Shown here piece by piece: positions 1 to 7,722 of a stretch of DNA of 63,501 nucleotides. Positions within the stretch are counted from its first letter, which is position 1, and every line of letters begins with the position of its first letter. Both the position numbers and the translations under genes were made by a program. Under the pieces are notes generated by a model. That model did not search any database and was not told the origin of the DNA. It saw only the letters and a program-made list of their open reading frames with translations. The DNA is from Elusimicrobiota bacterium (GTDB lineage Bacteria; Elusimicrobiota; Elusimicrobia; UBA1565; UBA9628): positions 4,120 to 67,620 of the forward strand of contig PLZD01000061.1 of NCBI GenBank assembly GCA_003151975.1, written 5' to 3'.

Positions 1-2
1 GC

Positions 3-248
3 GACATGGAAGGCCAGTACCCGGCCGACATGGCGTCGTTGACGGTGGCCGGCAAGTACCTGTCGTCGGTTCCCAACTCGAAGGCTCCGAACTACCACGG
101 GGACACTTCATTGGTTACGGCGGCGGTCGGCGCCACCGACTCGATGGGTTGGGTGTACAACAACACCCCGACCGACGCGAACCTCGGCACCGTGTGGGTC
201 AACTGCACGCACACCGACACGAAGGGCACGACCTGGACCTCGTACTGA
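3..248 (+). CDS. type IV pilin-like protein, C-terminal fragment (cut by window edge)
   Basis: The reading frame is open from the left edge to a TGA, so only about 81 C-terminal residues are present and the N-terminal methylation/helix region lies outside the window. The visible part (QYPADMASLTVAGKYLSSVP, later MGWVYNN and a terminal VNCTHTDTKGTTWTSY) resembles the globular end of small type IV pilins: a Pro-rich stretch, Gly/Asn turns and an aromatic C terminus. A strong terminator follows and a prepilin peptidase gene lies directly downstream, which fits a pilin role. The assignment rests on sequence style and neighbourhood; a pseudopilin is equally possible. Confidence 0.6.
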   Translation, partial: DMEGQYPADMASLTVAGKYLSSVPNSKAPNYHGDTSLVTAAVGATDSMGWVYNNTPTDANLGTVWVNCTHTDTKGTTWTSY

Positions 249-265
249 TCCAGGCCGCGTGGAAT

Positions 266-307
266 CCAAGGGGTCCCGCCGCGAGGCGGGGCCCCTTGGC
301 CCTTTTT
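266..307 (+). terminator. intrinsic terminator after the pilin gene
   Basis: A 15-bp stem (266-280 with 285-299, one G-T pair) closes on a GCGA tetraloop and is followed by CCCTTTTT. It ends the pilin transcript 18 bases after the stop codon and separates it from the prepilin peptidase gene. Confidence 0.9.
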
Positions 308-323
308 CAGGATCCTTGAGCTG

Positions 324-1103
324 ATGGAACTCGTCATCGCCTTCCTGGTCGGCGCCATACTCGGGAGCTTTCTCAACGTCGTGGCTTACCGAGTTCCCAA
401 GGGGCGTTCTTTCGTCACGGGCCGCTCGCATTGCCCGCATTGCCGCGCCTTGATCGCGTTCTACGACAACATTCCCGTCCTGAGCTGGTTTTTGCTCGCG
501 GGCCGCTGCCGCCGCTGCCGCAAGCCGATCTCGCCGCGCTACCCGGCCGTCGAGTTCGTCTTCGCCTGCCTGACCGCGGCGCTGTGGTCGCGCTGGCCCG
601 GCCAGACGCTCTGGGGCGTGGGCGTGGTGCTCGCCTGCGGCGCGCTGCTCGCCGTCGCGCTGATCGACTGGGACACCTTCATCATACCGGACGGGCTCTC
701 GCTGGGATTGCTCGCCGCGGGCATTCCGATTTCTCTAGTCAACCCGCTGCTCGGCGCGGGCGGCCAGTCCTGGCTGCTGCCGTTGTGGTTCTCGGTGCGC
801 GGCGCGGCCGTGGGATTTGCGATGTGCTGGGGCGTGGCGGCCGCAGGCGAGAAGATCTTCGGCAAGGAAGCCATGGGCGGCGGCGACATCAAGCTGTTGG
901 CCGCGGTCGGCGCCTGGACCGGGGCCTTGGGCGCGTTCGACTGCCTGATGATCGGGTCTTTGCTGGGTTCGTGCTACGGAATCGCGCAGATGGCGAGCGG
1001 CCGGCTCAAGCGCTCGGACCCGATTCCTTTCGGACCTTTCCTGGCCGCCGGCGCGGTCTTTAATTTTTTCTACTTGGTCCCGCTGGGCTTTCCTTTCGTC
1101 TGA
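324..1103 (+). CDS. pilD: prepilin peptidase / N-methyltransferase (A24 family)
   Basis: A polytopic inner-membrane aspartic protease that cleaves and N-methylates type IV prepilins. The 259-residue length is normal for the family. The N-terminal GAILGSFLNVVAYRVP helix is followed by the cytoplasmic CPHC...CRRC zinc motif. The two catalytic aspartates are visible in ALIDWDTFIIPDG and MGGGDIKLLAA. The gene lies next to a pilin-like fragment. Its last 44 bases overlap the end of the convergent gene on the other strand. No clear Shine-Dalgarno sequence precedes the ATG. Confidence 0.95.
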   Translation: MELVIAFLVGAILGSFLNVVAYRVPKGRSFVTGRSHCPHCRALIAFYDNIPVLSWFLLAGRCRRCRKPISPRYPAVEFVFACLTAALWSRWPGQTLWGVGVVLACGALLAVALIDWDTFIIPDGLSLGLLAAGIPISLVNPLLGAGGQSWLLPLWFSVRGAAVGFAMCWGVAAAGEKIFGKEAMGGGDIKLLAAVGAWTGALGAFDCLMIGSLLGSCYGIAQMASGRLKRSDPIPFGPFLAAGAVFNFFYLVPLGFPFV

Positions 1104-2535
1104 CGCGGTAGAGCTTCCGCCCGCCTTCCTCGCGCTCGAGGCCCAGTCCGTAGTTCCTCAGGGCGAGCTGCCAGCCGGAGAAGCCCAAAGTCTTATCTCC
1201 GATGAATACGGGCTCCCCGGCCTCCATAAGGGCGTCGAGCCTGCGGTAAAGCTGTTCCGAAAGCAGGACGGCGCCGCCGCCGAAATAGCGCAAGTTGAGC
1301 GGCTTGCGGTGCGCGAAGTAGGGAACATAAACCTGTTCGGGGCCGGTGACGATGATCCAAGAGTTCTCCGGCGTGGTCTTCGCGAGCCAAAGCGCTTCCT
1401 GGTACGTCGCATTGCGCGTGGAATCGGCGCGCGGGCCGATGCTTTGCGTCGCGTTGAAGATTCCCGCGCCGGCGGTCCAGAGAGCCAGAGAAAACGCGGC
1501 AGCGCTCGCGGGCACCTTCTCGAGTGCCAGAGACACCAGCAGCCATAGCGCGACGAGATCCGAGATGCGGTAGACGTCGAGGAACGGCTCCCAAGTCGAA
1601 AACAGAATGAAGTAGGAAGCGATCCAGATGAGGCAGGCCGCCGCGATCTGTCCACGCGCGCCTTTGCGAAACGCTCCGGCGGCCGCCGCGATAAGAGGAA
1701 TTCCCGCGAGAAGAAGTCCAATATCCATCGCGCCACGGCGGTCGACCATCAATTTGCAGGAGGTGATGACCCACTCGGCGAAGCCGTGAATGGAATAGCC
1801 GCCTTGCCAGGTGAACCCGCGGTCGACGGTCAGGGCCGCGCTTCCCAGCAGCCAGCGGTGCAGGCCCGGCGCGTCGTTGGGCCGCACGCAGAAGACCGCG
1901 GCGGCGGCGTAGGCGGCTGCGACGGCGGCGCCCAATGAGGCGAAGTAGCGGATCCACGCGCTCAGCCCTGCCTTGGATTTCCATAGGCGATACGCGATGA
2001 CCGGCAGGAACATCAGATGGCCGACATGGCCGAGGATGGCGCACGCATGCAGGGCGCCCAAGAAAATCGGCCGAGGTTTTTCCGAGAGGGCTTCCGTAGC
2101 CGTGAGGATGACGAAGACCACGCCGAGCAGGTAGACTTGCGCCTCGAGGCTCCAGAACCAATACGACTGCGAAACAGCAAGGCCGGTCGCGGCGCCAATC
2201 GAAATGGCGGGGGAGAATTTGAGTTTCCGCAGAAGCCGGCAGAAAAGCCCGACGCCGACGCCGCCAAGCAGTGAGTCGAGGCATTGCAGCGGCAGGATCG
2301 CGGAGCCGCCGTAGCCCATCAGCCGCCAGAGCCGGTCGAAGAGCCAGCCGACGACGCCGTAAGCCAGATGGTTGCCGTGCACGAGATGGGCCCAATCGGC
2401 GAGTTCCACGGCAATCGCGCAAGCTACGCCGTCGAAGTTGTAGTAATACGAGTGAAAGTTCAAATAGAACAACGACGCGGCGGCTCCCATGAGCCACGGA
2501 CCGAGTCGGCCGTAATCCTTAGCGCGGGAGGACAT
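1060..2535 (-). CDS. polytopic membrane protein, GT-C/DUF2723-like
   Basis: A 491-residue protein that is almost entirely hydrophobic helices. Its N terminus (NFDGVACAIAVELADWAHLV, then HGNHLAYGVVGWLFDRLW) has an acidic residue followed by a His-rich loop, resembling the first periplasmic loop of DUF2723/GT-C glycosyltransferases, which use polyprenyl-phosphate sugars. It is the last gene of a minus-strand operon and its start overlaps the preceding gene by 17 bases. The substrate cannot be told from sequence. Its proximity to pilin genes suggests surface glycosylation, which is inference. Confidence 0.6.
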   Translation of the reverse strand: MSSRAKDYGRLGPWLMGAAASLFYLNFHSYYYNFDGVACAIAVELADWAHLVHGNHLAYGVVGWLFDRLWRLMGYGGSAILPLQCLDSLLGGVGVGLFCRLLRKLKFSPAISIGAATGLAVSQSYWFWSLEAQVYLLGVVFVILTATEALSEKPRPIFLGALHACAILGHVGHLMFLPVIAYRLWKSKAGLSAWIRYFASLGAAVAAAYAAAAVFCVRPNDAPGLHRWLLGSAALTVDRGFTWQGGYSIHGFAEWVITSCKLMVDRRGAMDIGLLLAGIPLIAAAAGAFRKGARGQIAAACLIWIASYFILFSTWEPFLDVYRISDLVALWLLVSLALEKVPASAAAFSLALWTAGAGIFNATQSIGPRADSTRNATYQEALWLAKTTPENSWIIVTGPEQVYVPYFAHRKPLNLRYFGGGAVLLSEQLYRRLDALMEAGEPVFIGDKTLGFSGWQLALRNYGLGLEREEGGRKLYRVRRKESPAGPSRKN

Positions 2536-4201
2536 TCATGGACCTCAATAGTTCCCTGACGCGCGCGGCGTCGGGATCGTCGGGGGCGAGCGCGACGAAG
2601 CGCGAGAAGTGCGCGACGGCGGCCGCGGGATCGAGGCGCTCGAGCGACAGCCGCCCCATGTTGTAGTGCGCCAGCGCGTCGTCGGGATTGATGTCGAGCG
2701 CGCGCCGCAGGGCGTCGAAGGCTCCGTCGGCGTCGCCCTTGTCCTTGAGCGCCAAGGACAGCAGCACCCACGCGTCGGTGGACTGGGGATCTAGCACCAA
2801 GGCGCGCCGGGCCAGCACCTCGGAAGCCTGCTTGTTGCCGGAATCCCACTCGAGGCGCGCGAGGTTGTAGAATGGGTCCGAGGAAAGCGGATCGAGCTCG
2901 ACGGCGCGCCACCATTGCTCGCGCGCGCCGCTGCCGTCGCCACGCGCGACCAAAGCTTCTCCGAGGCCGTTGCGCGCGCGGCCCGAGACGGGGTTGCAGC
3001 TGACGGCGGCCTCGTAGAAACCTCGCGCGCTCGACCACGCCGAAGCGCGCCGGGCCGTGAGACAAAGGTACCAGCCGGCAAGCAGGACCATGCCGGCGTA
3101 GGCGGTCGTGCGTCGGCGCGCGGCAAGCCGATGGAACAGCCACCCCAGTCCCGCGGCGAGCCCCATCGTTGGTATATAAAGGAAACGCTCAGCTCCGATC
3201 GTGTCGAGCGGGAAGACCAAGTGAGAGGTCGGCAGAAGGAAAATGCATGGGGCCAAGAACCAAAACGCCCAGGCGGCACGGCGTCGCAGAGCCTTCAGCG
3301 CCAACACGACGATCACTATGAGCGCGATCAAGCAGAGCCACGACGAAGGCGAGCTTGCGGTCTCGTCTGCGATCAGCGGCCTTGAATAGTCGGAGCAAAG
3401 CCCAAGCCCCATTGCGCTCGGCCAAAGATAGTGGAGCAGATAAAAGCGCGGCAGCGTGAGCAGCGCCGTCAGCCTCGATGCGAAGTACGGCACGCCGCCG
3501 TGCATCACTTGAGACAGCACGAGCGAGCGGACTGCGAAATATCCGAGCGCGCATGCGCCCAACGCCTGATAGACGCGCGGACGCTGCCATGGCTTCTTGC
3601 CGTGGAAGGTCCAATCGGCCAGCGCGTAGAAGATGGGGAAGAGCACGGCGTGCTCTTTGACGAGCATGCCGGCGCCGTAGAGCGCCGTGCCCGCCGCGAT
3701 TCGCCCATCTTCGAGACAGAGCCACGCCGCCAGGATCGCGGCCGCCGTCAGCAATTCCGAGCGCCAGCTGATGAGCGCGACGGCCTCCGCGTGGACGGGC
3801 AAGACCGCGAATAGGAGTGCCGCGGCCGCGGCGGCCTCGAGAGGCACGCGGCGCTTCAAGGACGCCAGCAAAAGCAGGCAAACGAGCGCGTGCAGCGCGA
3901 TGTTGGCCGCTCTCATCGGGGCCGCGGAAAAGCCCGTCGTCGCGGTCTGCGCGAGGAAGGACAAGACCAGCAGCGGCCGGTATTCCTGTATCGGCGTCGC
4001 GCGGCCCAAGACCGGCTCGACATAGCCCGTCGTGAAAATCTTCGGAAGCGCGCTCAAACCTTGGTGCAAGAGCGGATTGGAGACGATCCACGCGCGGTCG
4101 TCGTGGAAGAACTCTCGCGCGCCGAGGCAAGGCGCGTAGGCGGCGGCGCAGGCCAGGACGACGAGCCACGCCGCTCTAGAGGAGCTCGTAGACGCGCGCA
4201 T
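2519..4201 (-). CDS. GT-C membrane protein with C-terminal TPR repeats (TMTC-like)
   Basis: The N-terminal two thirds are multi-pass membrane segments. The first exported loop contains FFHDDRAWIVSNPLL, the Asp-Asp motif of O-mannosyltransferase-like TMTC proteins. The last 170 or so residues are TPR repeats (for example ARNGLGEALVARGDGSGARE and DALAHYNMGRLSLERLDPAA). I chose the ATG at 4201 because it gives MRASTSSSRAAWLVVLACAA, a normal first membrane helix, and a 26-base overlap with the upstream gene; a longer in-frame reading to 4312 lies entirely inside that gene. Likely role: transfer of a sugar from a lipid carrier to exported proteins. This is known for the family but not shown here. 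Confidence 0.7.
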   Translation of the reverse strand: MRASTSSSRAAWLVVLACAAAYAPCLGAREFFHDDRAWIVSNPLLHQGLSALPKIFTTGYVEPVLGRATPIQEYRPLLVLSFLAQTATTGFSAAPMRAANIALHALVCLLLLASLKRRVPLEAAAAAALLFAVLPVHAEAVALISWRSELLTAAAILAAWLCLEDGRIAAGTALYGAGMLVKEHAVLFPIFYALADWTFHGKKPWQRPRVYQALGACALGYFAVRSLVLSQVMHGGVPYFASRLTALLTLPRFYLLHYLWPSAMGLGLCSDYSRPLIADETASSPSSWLCLIALIVIVVLALKALRRRAAWAFWFLAPCIFLLPTSHLVFPLDTIGAERFLYIPTMGLAAGLGWLFHRLAARRRTTAYAGMVLLAGWYLCLTARRASAWSSARGFYEAAVSCNPVSGRARNGLGEALVARGDGSGAREQWWRAVELDPLSSDPFYNLARLEWDSGNKQASEVLARRALVLDPQSTDAWVLLSLALKDKGDADGAFDALRRALDINPDDALAHYNMGRLSLERLDPAAAVAHFSRFVALAPDDPDAARVRELLRSMNVLPR

Positions 4202-5585
4202 GCTCTGCCGGCTCCTCGTGAACGAGTCTGAACATCGTCGCGTCGCCCAGGGCGGCGTCGACGCGGCCGAGCTGGGCGCGCACCACGGAGGTCGCATCCA
4301 GCGACAAGCCAAGCTCGAGCCCGTCCTGCCATAGCACGAACCGCACCTTGCGCGACTTGAGCGTGCCGTACAACGACACGGAGTCGGCGCTGGGCGGCAG
4401 CGGCAAGGCGGGCCGGGCGCTTAAGAAACCGTCGCGCACGTACATGACGCTCGAGACGATGTCAGAGGGCCCGGTGCTCCGCCGCATCCAGTCGTAGGTG
4501 CGCGCGAGTTCGGGTTCGTTCCAGGCGTGATCATGCAGCAGCCAGGGCCGCGACTGAAACGCGATCTGGACGCAGAGCAAAGCGGCTAACACGGGCCGGG
4601 CGTTCCGGCCGAGGCCCTCGGCGAGGCACCAAAGCAGCAGCGGCAGAGGCATGATCAGGTAGCGCTCGTACTGCCACGGCCACGCCAGATGCAGCAGCGC
4701 GGTGCTCGCGAGAATCCAGAGCGCCGGCTCCCAGTTGTCCTTGCGCCAAATCTTGAGAGCTCCTTTGAGCGCCGCGACGGCCAGCGCCAAGCCCGCGAGC
4801 GGCGCCAGGTTGGACCAGGCGGTCGGAAGGAAGCTCTGGCCCCACGAGCCCAGGTAGTAAATCGCGTTCTCGTAGATCACGGCCGGAAGCCGGTCGACGC
4901 CGCCCGCGTAGGCCGCCCCGAGCTCCTCGACTTTTTGTTGAGAAGAACCTGCAGCCGCCCGCGACCAGAGGCTCCAGAGGATCATGCCGACAAGCGTTGG
5001 GGCGCAGGTGATCGCGGCCTGTTTCCAGCGCCGCTTTTGCAGCGCGCGCGAGATCGCGCCAGGAATCAAGCAGACGGCCGCGGTCCTTACCTGCGTCGCG
5101 AAAAGCAGAAGGGCCGACGCCGCGTTCTCTCGCTTCTTCTCCGACGAGACGAGCAGCCCGAGCGCCGCGAGCAAGAACGGTCCCTCGCTCATGACCGTGC
5201 CCGCCTGCGAGAGGACCAGCGGGCTCAGCGCGAAGAGCGCCGCGACGAGCGTCGCCTCGGGCCCGGGGAGACGGCGCTTGAGCCAATACCAGATGAGCCA
5301 GGGCGCGGCGGCCAGCGCGAGCGCGCAGAAGGCCTGGTAGACCCACCAATTCTCGCGTGCGGCAAGCGCTATCGGCGCGAGCAAGGCGGGGAATCCCGGT
5401 CCGATCATGTAGAGCGGCGGTGTGCCTGGCACCGTCAAAAGCCGGAAGCGCCCCTCGAGCAGGGACTGCGCTCCGATCAGGTAGAGGAGATCGTCCTGCT
5501 GGCGGCCGAGGTATTGGGCGGGAGCGCTGGCCAAGATCGCGCAGGACGCGGCTGCCAGCGCCAAGGCCGACGCTGGGACTCTCAA
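4176..5585 (-). CDS. GT39-like polytopic glycosyltransferase
   Basis: 469 residues with about ten membrane helices. An early loop, LGRQQDDLLYLIGAQSLLEG, carries an Asp-Asp pair in the position of the catalytic acid of ArnT/PMT-type GT-C enzymes. The loop TVPGTPPLYMIGPGFPALL has the usual proline-rich pre-helix. The start is a TTG directly after the stop of the upstream gene. No coding ATG is available nearby, so the exact start is less certain than the frame. It belongs to the five-gene minus-strand operon starting at 7535. Confidence 0.65.
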   Translation of the reverse strand: MRVPASALALAAASCAILASAPAQYLGRQQDDLLYLIGAQSLLEGRFRLLTVPGTPPLYMIGPGFPALLAPIALAARENWWVYQAFCALALAAAPWLIWYWLKRRLPGPEATLVAALFALSPLVLSQAGTVMSEGPFLLAALGLLVSSEKKRENAASALLLFATQVRTAAVCLIPGAISRALQKRRWKQAAITCAPTLVGMILWSLWSRAAAGSSQQKVEELGAAYAGGVDRLPAVIYENAIYYLGSWGQSFLPTAWSNLAPLAGLALAVAALKGALKIWRKDNWEPALWILASTALLHLAWPWQYERYLIMPLPLLLWCLAEGLGRNARPVLAALLCVQIAFQSRPWLLHDHAWNEPELARTYDWMRRSTGPSDIVSSVMYVRDGFLSARPALPLPPSADSVSLYGTLKSRKVRFVLWQDGLELGLSLDATSVVRAQLGRVDAALGDATMFRLVHEEPAEHARVYELL

Positions 5586-6371
5586 TCAGTTGCCGTCGAT
5601 GGAGGCCAGAAGCCCTCGCGCCGCGTCGTTGTCGGGGTCGAGCTCGACGGCGCGCGAAAGATACTTCTTGGCGTTGTCGACGTCATGGAGCTTGAAGAAG
5701 ACGGATCCCGCGCGCGCGACGATGCGCGCGTCCTCGCGTCCCGGTGCGTCGTCGGCCGCCGAGAGGTCGGCGGCCTTCTGGAGAAATTGGGCCGCGAGCT
5801 TGAGCTCATCGAGCTCCTCGCAGACGCAGCCGGTCATGAAAAAGCCGTAGGTGTTCTTCGGATCCGACTCGGTGGCCGCCTGGAATTCCTTGAGCGCCAT
5901 CTTGGCGTGCAGGATGGATTGGTCAAAGAGATACTGCGTCATGCCTTGGCTCAGATGCACGAGCCCGTCGGCCTCGGCAAGCTTGGGGTCGAGTGCCAAC
6001 GCCTGCCGCGCGTTCTCGAGGACGGCGGCCTTCTCCCAACCTTTCATGATGCCGACGTTCCAGGCGAGCATGAGAAAGACTTGCGGCTCGGCGGGCATGA
6101 GCGCTGCGGCCTTGGTCAAAGCGTCCTGGGCTTTCGGGTATTGGCCGAGCAGGTGGTAGATCTTGCCGAGCTCGAGCAGGGCCGCGCCGTTGTTGGGAGT
6201 CTTGAGGAGCTTGGCCTCGAGCACGGCCGCTTGCGCGCGCGCGGCCGTAGCACCCGACACGCCGGTGCCCGGCCCGAGGTCTTGTATGAAGAGGCTCCCG
6301 CAGTAGGGGCAACAATTCGACTTGAGATCGGCGGAGCCGCCGCAGCTCGGGCAGGTATACTGGGCGTCCAC
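5586..6371 (-). CDS. zinc-ribbon TPR protein
   Basis: 261 residues, starting with GTG. The first 30 residues form a zinc ribbon (CPSCGG...CCPYCGS). The rest is a run of TPR helices (NNGAALLELGKIYHLLGQYP, TYGFFMTGCVCEELDELKLA, DNAKKYLSRAVELDPDNDAA). There is no signal peptide, so it is probably cytoplasmic. Three bases separate it from the SPFH/zinc-ribbon gene upstream. The shared zinc-ribbon fold suggests the two proteins work together. Function unknown. Confidence 0.75.
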   Translation of the reverse strand: MDAQYTCPSCGGSADLKSNCCPYCGSLFIQDLGPGTGVSGATAARAQAAVLEAKLLKTPNNGAALLELGKIYHLLGQYPKAQDALTKAAALMPAEPQVFLMLAWNVGIMKGWEKAAVLENARQALALDPKLAEADGLVHLSQGMTQYLFDQSILHAKMALKEFQAATESDPKNTYGFFMTGCVCEELDELKLAAQFLQKAADLSAADDAPGREDARIVARAGSVFFKLHDVDNAKKYLSRAVELDPDNDAARGLLASIDGN

Positions 6372-6374
6372 GGC

Positions 6375-7535
6375 TTACCCCGCCTGTGAGACCTTGGCGC
6401 CGCAGCCCGGGCAATTCGAGGCGGACGGCGGAATTTCGTGCTGGCACTTGGGGCAGAGGGACGCCGCGAGTTTGAGCCCGCAGTGCCCGCAGAACTTACC
6501 GCCGACGGGTACTTCGTTCTGACAACCCGGACAGACTGCGTTGGCCGTCACCATGCCGCCGCCGCAGGTCGTGCAGAATTTATAGGCCGAGAAGACCTGC
6601 GTCTTGCAGTTCGGGCAAGTCATCATCGCCGAAGGCGCCGGAAGCGCGGCCCGCGACGGGGTCACGGCGCCGATCAGGCCGCCCGCGAGATTGGCAAAAC
6701 CCTGACCCGCGCCCATGCCCATGCCAAATCCCATGCCGGTGCTCATGAGGTTGCCGCCGCTGTTGTTCTTGGCGGCCTCCTCCAACACGTCGAAGGTGCG
6801 CTTGGTGCGGTAGGCGTCCTCGCCCATGATGCGGTACTCGGCTTTGTTGGCCATCGCCGCCTTGACGTGCTGGACCTCGGGGTCGTCGTCGGGCACGTCG
6901 ATCGAGTTGACGAAGAAGTTGACGATCTCGAGGCCGAAGGCCTTGAAGTCTTCCTGAAGGTTTTCCTGGATCGACTTCGAGATTTCCGTCAGGTGCGCGG
7001 TGACCGTCAGGATCGAGAGCCGGTCGTTGATGAGCTTGGACGCGATGAGGTCCTTGGTCTTGGTCAGGATGACGCCGCGGAAGTAATTGACGACGTCTTC
7101 CTTGGCGAGCGTCGGCACGGTGCCCACCAGCTGCGTTACGAGAGAACGCGAGTCGCAGACCTTGAAGCCGAATTGGCCGTTGGCGCGCACCGGCAGAAAC
7201 ACATTCAACAACGGATCGAGGATCGGGACGGGACGCGGCGTTCCCCATTTGACGTCGAGCAGGACGGCCTTGTCGATGAAATAGATCTCAGCCGCAAACG
7301 GTGATTGACCTCCAAACGCAGCACCGATGATCGTCTTCATCATCGGGATGTTGGCCGTCGAGAGCGTGTGGCGCCCGGGCCCGAGCAGGTCGAGCGCCTG
7401 ACCGTTTTTGTAGAACAGCGCTTCCTGCGTCTGGTTGACGATCACCTGGCTCAGCGAGGTGATGTTCTCGCCCGGCCATTTCCAGACCAGGACGTCGTTG
7501 GGGCCCTCGTGCTTGATGACGTCTAGGATCGCCAT
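6375..7535 (-). CDS. SPFH-domain protein with C-terminal zinc ribbons (virion core protein-like)
   Basis: 386 residues. Residues 1 to about 250 form an SPFH/band-7-type domain of the soluble YdjI-like kind: KHEGPNDVLVWKWPGENITS at the start and a long helical stretch near ISKSIQENLQEDFKAFGLEI. A Gly/Met-rich linker follows, then three CxxC-CxxC zinc ribbons (CPNCKT..CTTCGG, CPGCQN..CGHCGL, CPKCQH..CPGCGA). There is no membrane segment. The ATG is preceded by GGAGG at good spacing, and a TTGAAA-17-TAAACT promoter lies upstream. The gene leads the operon running down to 1060. Family members scaffold membranes or stress complexes; a specific role is unknown. Confidence 0.8.
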   Translation of the reverse strand: MAILDVIKHEGPNDVLVWKWPGENITSLSQVIVNQTQEALFYKNGQALDLLGPGRHTLSTANIPMMKTIIGAAFGGQSPFAAEIYFIDKAVLLDVKWGTPRPVPILDPLLNVFLPVRANGQFGFKVCDSRSLVTQLVGTVPTLAKEDVVNYFRGVILTKTKDLIASKLINDRLSILTVTAHLTEISKSIQENLQEDFKAFGLEIVNFFVNSIDVPDDDPEVQHVKAAMANKAEYRIMGEDAYRTKRTFDVLEEAAKNNSGGNLMSTGMGFGMGMGAGQGFANLAGGLIGAVTPSRAALPAPSAMMTCPNCKTQVFSAYKFCTTCGGGMVTANAVCPGCQNEVPVGGKFCGHCGLKLAASLCPKCQHEIPPSASNCPGCGAKVSQAG

Positions 7536-7565
7536 GCCGCCTCCTTAATAACGCCGTTGGCTCAG

Positions 7566-7594
7566 AGTTTAGCAGTAGACCTGGGAATTTTCAA
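7566..7594 (-). promoter_or_regulatory. sigma70-type promoter of the SPFH operon
   Basis: On the minus strand TTGAAA (7594-7589) and TAAACT (7571-7566) are separated by exactly 17 bases. The leader to the ATG at 7535 contains a GGAGG Shine-Dalgarno sequence. Confidence 0.75.
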
Positions 7595-7603
7595 TGGCAA
7601 AAC

Positions 7604-7694
7604 TGGCGGAAGGGGGGGGATTCGAACCCCCGAAAGGCTATTAACCTTTACACGATTTCCAGTCGTGCGCCTTAAACCGCTCGGCCACCCTTCC
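7604..7694 (-). tRNA. tRNA-Ser(GGA)
   Basis: Class II tRNA, 91 nt including an encoded CCA. The acceptor stem is GGAAGGG/CCCTTCC with discriminator G. The anticodon arm CACGA-CTGGAAA-TCGTG carries GGA at 7660-7658. A long variable arm and GGTTCGAATCC T-arm are present. A TATACT -10 (7721-7716) lies 21 bases upstream, inside the 3' end of the preceding membrane protein gene. Confidence 0.97.
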
Positions 7695-7722
7695 AAAATC
7701 GAATACGCCTGGGAGAGTATAG

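Noticed and set aside
4689-6389. 566-codon open frame on the plus strand
   Set aside because: It runs antisense to two well-supported genes and is rich in Arg/Glu/Gly as expected from a GC-rich shadow frame.
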